Notes under the pieces: generated by a model | What the model was told of the DNA's origin: nothing | Database searches by the model: none | The model's input: only the letters and a program-made list of their open reading frames with translations | Position numbers and translations under genes: made by a program | Shown: one piece after another, positions 49,940-51,488 of the stretch | How positions within the stretch are numbered: position 1 is the stretch's first letter | How the letters are laid out: the number at the start of each line of letters is the position of its first letter | Assembly: GCA_003137075.1 (NCBI GenBank) | Contig: PLES01000074.1 | Coordinates: forward strand, 545-52,032 | Source of the DNA: Solirubrobacterales bacterium | GTDB taxonomy: Bacteria; Actinomycetota; Thermoleophilia; Solirubrobacterales; Solirubrobacteraceae | Reading direction: 5' to 3' | Length of the DNA: 51,488 nt

Positions 49940-51122
49940 ACCGGTGAAACGACTGGCCGACATGGCCAGTCGTTGGTTTGACCCGGCGGCGGCGCTGGTG
50001 ATCGTTGGCTTCTGCCTGGTTCAGCTCATCAGCGCGCCGCCGCGCGGCGCCGGACTGACCGCGGGGATCGCGGCGCTGACTGCGCTCGCGTGCATCGGGG
50101 TGTGGGTCCGCCGCCGCTACCCGCGCGCTGTGACGTTTGTCTTCGCGCTGGCGCTATTCGTTCCTGGAGTCTTGATCGGCGCGCGTTGGCAGAACGGGCT
50201 GCCGGCCACGCTGCTGCTCGCGTTCGTGATCATGGCTTACACCGCCGGGGCGGAACTCGACTGGAGCTGGTCGCTGGCAGGGCTGGTCGCCTTGGCGGTC
50301 GCAAACACGACCGGAGATCTCACGGGCGACCTCGTGTCAGTGGTCGTCTTCACCGTGCCGCTGTGGACCGCCGGCAGAGTAGTGCGCTCACGCAACAAGG
50401 TCGCCGCACAACTCGACGCCCGCGCGCAGGAGCTCGAGTTGGAGCAGGAGGCCTACGTGCGTGAGGCCGTGCGGTTTGAGCGCGCGCGCATCGCCCGTGA
50501 CCTGCATGACATCGTCGCGCACAACCTCAGCATGATCGTCGTCCAGGCCGGCGCCGGAAGGCGCGCAATTGACTCGAGCCCCGAGACGGCAACGCAGTCT
50601 CTGGCTCACATATCGGCCGGTGCCCGCCAGGCCGAGCTCGAGATCGAATCGCTGATGGGCCTTGTCGCCCGGCAGGACCTGAACGGCGACAGCCCCGGGC
50701 TACAGATGCTCGACGAGCTGGTTCAGCGTGCAGCTGCGACCGGCCTGTCGGTCACCTATCGCCTCAACGGAGCCCACGACGCGGTACCGCCGGAGCTCGC
50801 GCAAGCCGCCTATCACGTCACCCAGGAGGGCATCACCAACGCGCTCAAGCACGCGCCTGGCGCAGCGATCACGGTCGCGGTCGACGCCAGTGCACGGAGC
50901 TTGAAGGTCCTCGTAGAGAACGGGCCTACCGCCGATCCTGATCGCTGTGATGCCGGATTACGGGACACGGGCGGGGGGTACGGGATCGCTGGTTTGCGGC
51001 GCCGACTCGAAGCGATCGGTGGATTGCTGAACGCCGGCCCGAGTGCTGGTGGGGGATGGCGAATCGAGGCAGACCTACCTCGATTCGGTTTCCCGGCGCA
51101 GCCGGGAAGTGCCGTCCGGTGA
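49932..51122 (+). CDS. sensor histidine kinase (NarX/DesK-like)
   Basis: A 396-residue membrane histidine kinase. N-terminal helices span residues ~18-150 (ALVIVGFCLVQLI, GIAALTALACIGVW, AVTFVFALALFVPGVLI, LLLAFVIMAYTAG, VSVVVFTVPLWTAG). The HisKA_3 motif RFERARIARDLHDIVAHNLSMIVVQAG carries the phospho-His (His192). The ATPase domain has the N-box QEGITNALKHAPG and the G-box GGGYGIAGLRRRLEAIGG. It therefore looks fully active and should phosphorylate the divergent NarL-type regulator. Its start overlaps the pseudokinase gene, and its stop overlaps the GNAT gene by GTGA. The signal is unknown; there is no large external domain. Confidence 0.93.
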   Translation: MHEPVKRLADMASRWFDPAAALVIVGFCLVQLISAPPRGAGLTAGIAALTALACIGVWVRRRYPRAVTFVFALALFVPGVLIGARWQNGLPATLLLAFVIMAYTAGAELDWSWSLAGLVALAVANTTGDLTGDLVSVVVFTVPLWTAGRVVRSRNKVAAQLDARAQELELEQEAYVREAVRFERARIARDLHDIVAHNLSMIVVQAGAGRRAIDSSPETATQSLAHISAGARQAELEIESLMGLVARQDLNGDSPGLQMLDELVQRAAATGLSVTYRLNGAHDAVPPELAQAAYHVTQEGITNALKHAPGAAITVAVDASARSLKVLVENGPTADPDRCDAGLRDTGGGYGIAGLRRRLEAIGGLLNAGPSAGGGWRIEADLPRFGFPAQPGSAVR

Positions 51123-51488
51123 GTAGCGGCGTCGTGATCCGCCGCGGAGTTGAGCGCGACGCGGTGGCGTTGCTGTCGATGTGGGATCGGGCGGTCGCGT
51201 GGCTGGTCGCGCGCGGGCAGACGATGCAGTGGGGTACCGAGCCTGTCTCAGCGCGGCCTGGCTCCCACGAGCGGGCGCTCGCGTGGGCGACAAGCTCAGA
51301 CCTTCGCGTCGCTGAGATTGACGGGCAGGCGGTCGGAATCAGCCTCATAGGCGACACCCCTCCAAGCCACGTGCCGGCGACCGCGTTGCCCGAGAGCTAC
51401 CTGCACTTCCTGCTCACGGATCGAGACCACGCCGGCAAGGGCATCGGCACCGATCTGGTCCGCCGCGCGGTCGCTGACGCCCGCGAGG
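51119..51488 (+). CDS. GNAT N-acetyltransferase, N-terminal part (cut by window edge)
   Basis: The first 123 codons of a GNAT-family acetyltransferase. The N-terminal strand and helix VVIRRGVERDAVALLSMWDRAVAWLVARGQ are followed by RVAEIDGQAVGISLIGD. The acetyl-CoA pyrophosphate loop is HFLLTDRDHAGKGIGTDLVRRAV (the R/Q-x-x-G-x-G/A-type motif). The GTG at 51119 overlaps the kinase stop as GTGA, so it is probably cotranslated with the two-component genes. It was not in the ORF track in this frame because it runs off the edge. Substrate is unknown. Confidence 0.8.
   Translation, partial: MSSGVVIRRGVERDAVALLSMWDRAVAWLVARGQTMQWGTEPVSARPGSHERALAWATSSDLRVAEIDGQAVGISLIGDTPPSHVPATALPESYLHFLLTDRDHAGKGIGTDLVRRAVADARE

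Noticed and set aside
1-51488. CRISPR arrays, insertion sequences, integrases, prophage genes
   Set aside because: No regularly spaced repeats, no transposase or integrase motifs and no phage structural genes were seen on either strand.

Overview
This 51.5 kb window is chromosomal DNA from a high-GC bacterium, almost certainly an actinobacterium and possibly of the Thermoleophilia/Solirubrobacterales type. The evidence is an OpcA-dependent glucose-6-phosphate dehydrogenase operon, a fused transaldolase/glucose-6-phosphate isomerase, a GlgE/TreS/maltokinase alpha-glucan cluster, an Rv3032-like glycosyltransferase, and many GTG/TTG starts with ATGA/GTGA stop-start overlaps. The genus is inference. 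No phage, insertion sequence, integron or CRISPR array was seen.

Left part (1-6.6 kb) is an accessory, partly decayed region. It holds a LysE-type exporter cut by the edge, a DUF1579-like protein, a methyltransferase, a nitroreductase, a sulfite-oxidase-like molybdoenzyme with its cytochrome b partner, an orphan XRE regulator, a SnoaL-like protein and a TetR regulator. Three gene remnants lie among them: an MFS transporter start, a frameshifted TauE/SafE tail, and an alpha/beta hydrolase with an internal deletion. A clean TetR operator palindrome separates the broken hydrolase from tetR. A tRNA-Pro(GGG) with a strong terminator closes this part.

Central carbon block (6.8-18.4 kb): an orphan anti-sigma factor, a convergent alpha/beta hydrolase, then a tightly packed pentose-phosphate operon of transketolase, Tal-Pgi fusion, zwf, opcA, pgl, ROK glucokinase and a histidine phosphatase that resembles yeast sedoheptulose-1,7-bisphosphatase (Shb17). 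Together these could phosphorylate glucose, oxidise G6P for NADPH and recycle F6P to G6P. No gnd is present. A 49-bp hairpin ends the operon opposite an ABC-2 exporter (ATPase plus permease). Next comes a chemoreceptor with a good sigma-28-type promoter, implying flagellar-regulon control.

Alpha-glucan/trehalose block (22.2-38.0 kb): glgE, treS, mak, glgB, treZ, glgX, treY and a GT4 glycosyltransferase all read leftwards, mostly with overlapping ends, and malQ diverges from glgE. TreS/Mak/GlgE/GlgB build glucan from trehalose, TreY/TreZ turn glucan back into trehalose, and GlgX/MalQ debranch and rearrange glucan, so the cluster encodes a closed glucan-trehalose loop.

Right part (38-51.5 kb): a GDSL-type hydrolase, a BBE-like FAD oxidoreductase with a structured leader, tRNA-Leu(CAG), a cupin, a DJ-1/PfpI protein with a downstream TetR and an upstream dyad, the metX-metY-CoA-binding operon, an OsmC-like protein, a flavin monooxygenase whose natural start appears to be a non-canonical AUC, a secreted protein, and a two-component module. 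That module has a divergent NarL-type response regulator, a degenerate (pseudo)histidine kinase and an intact histidine kinase, followed by a GNAT acetyltransferase cut by the right edge.
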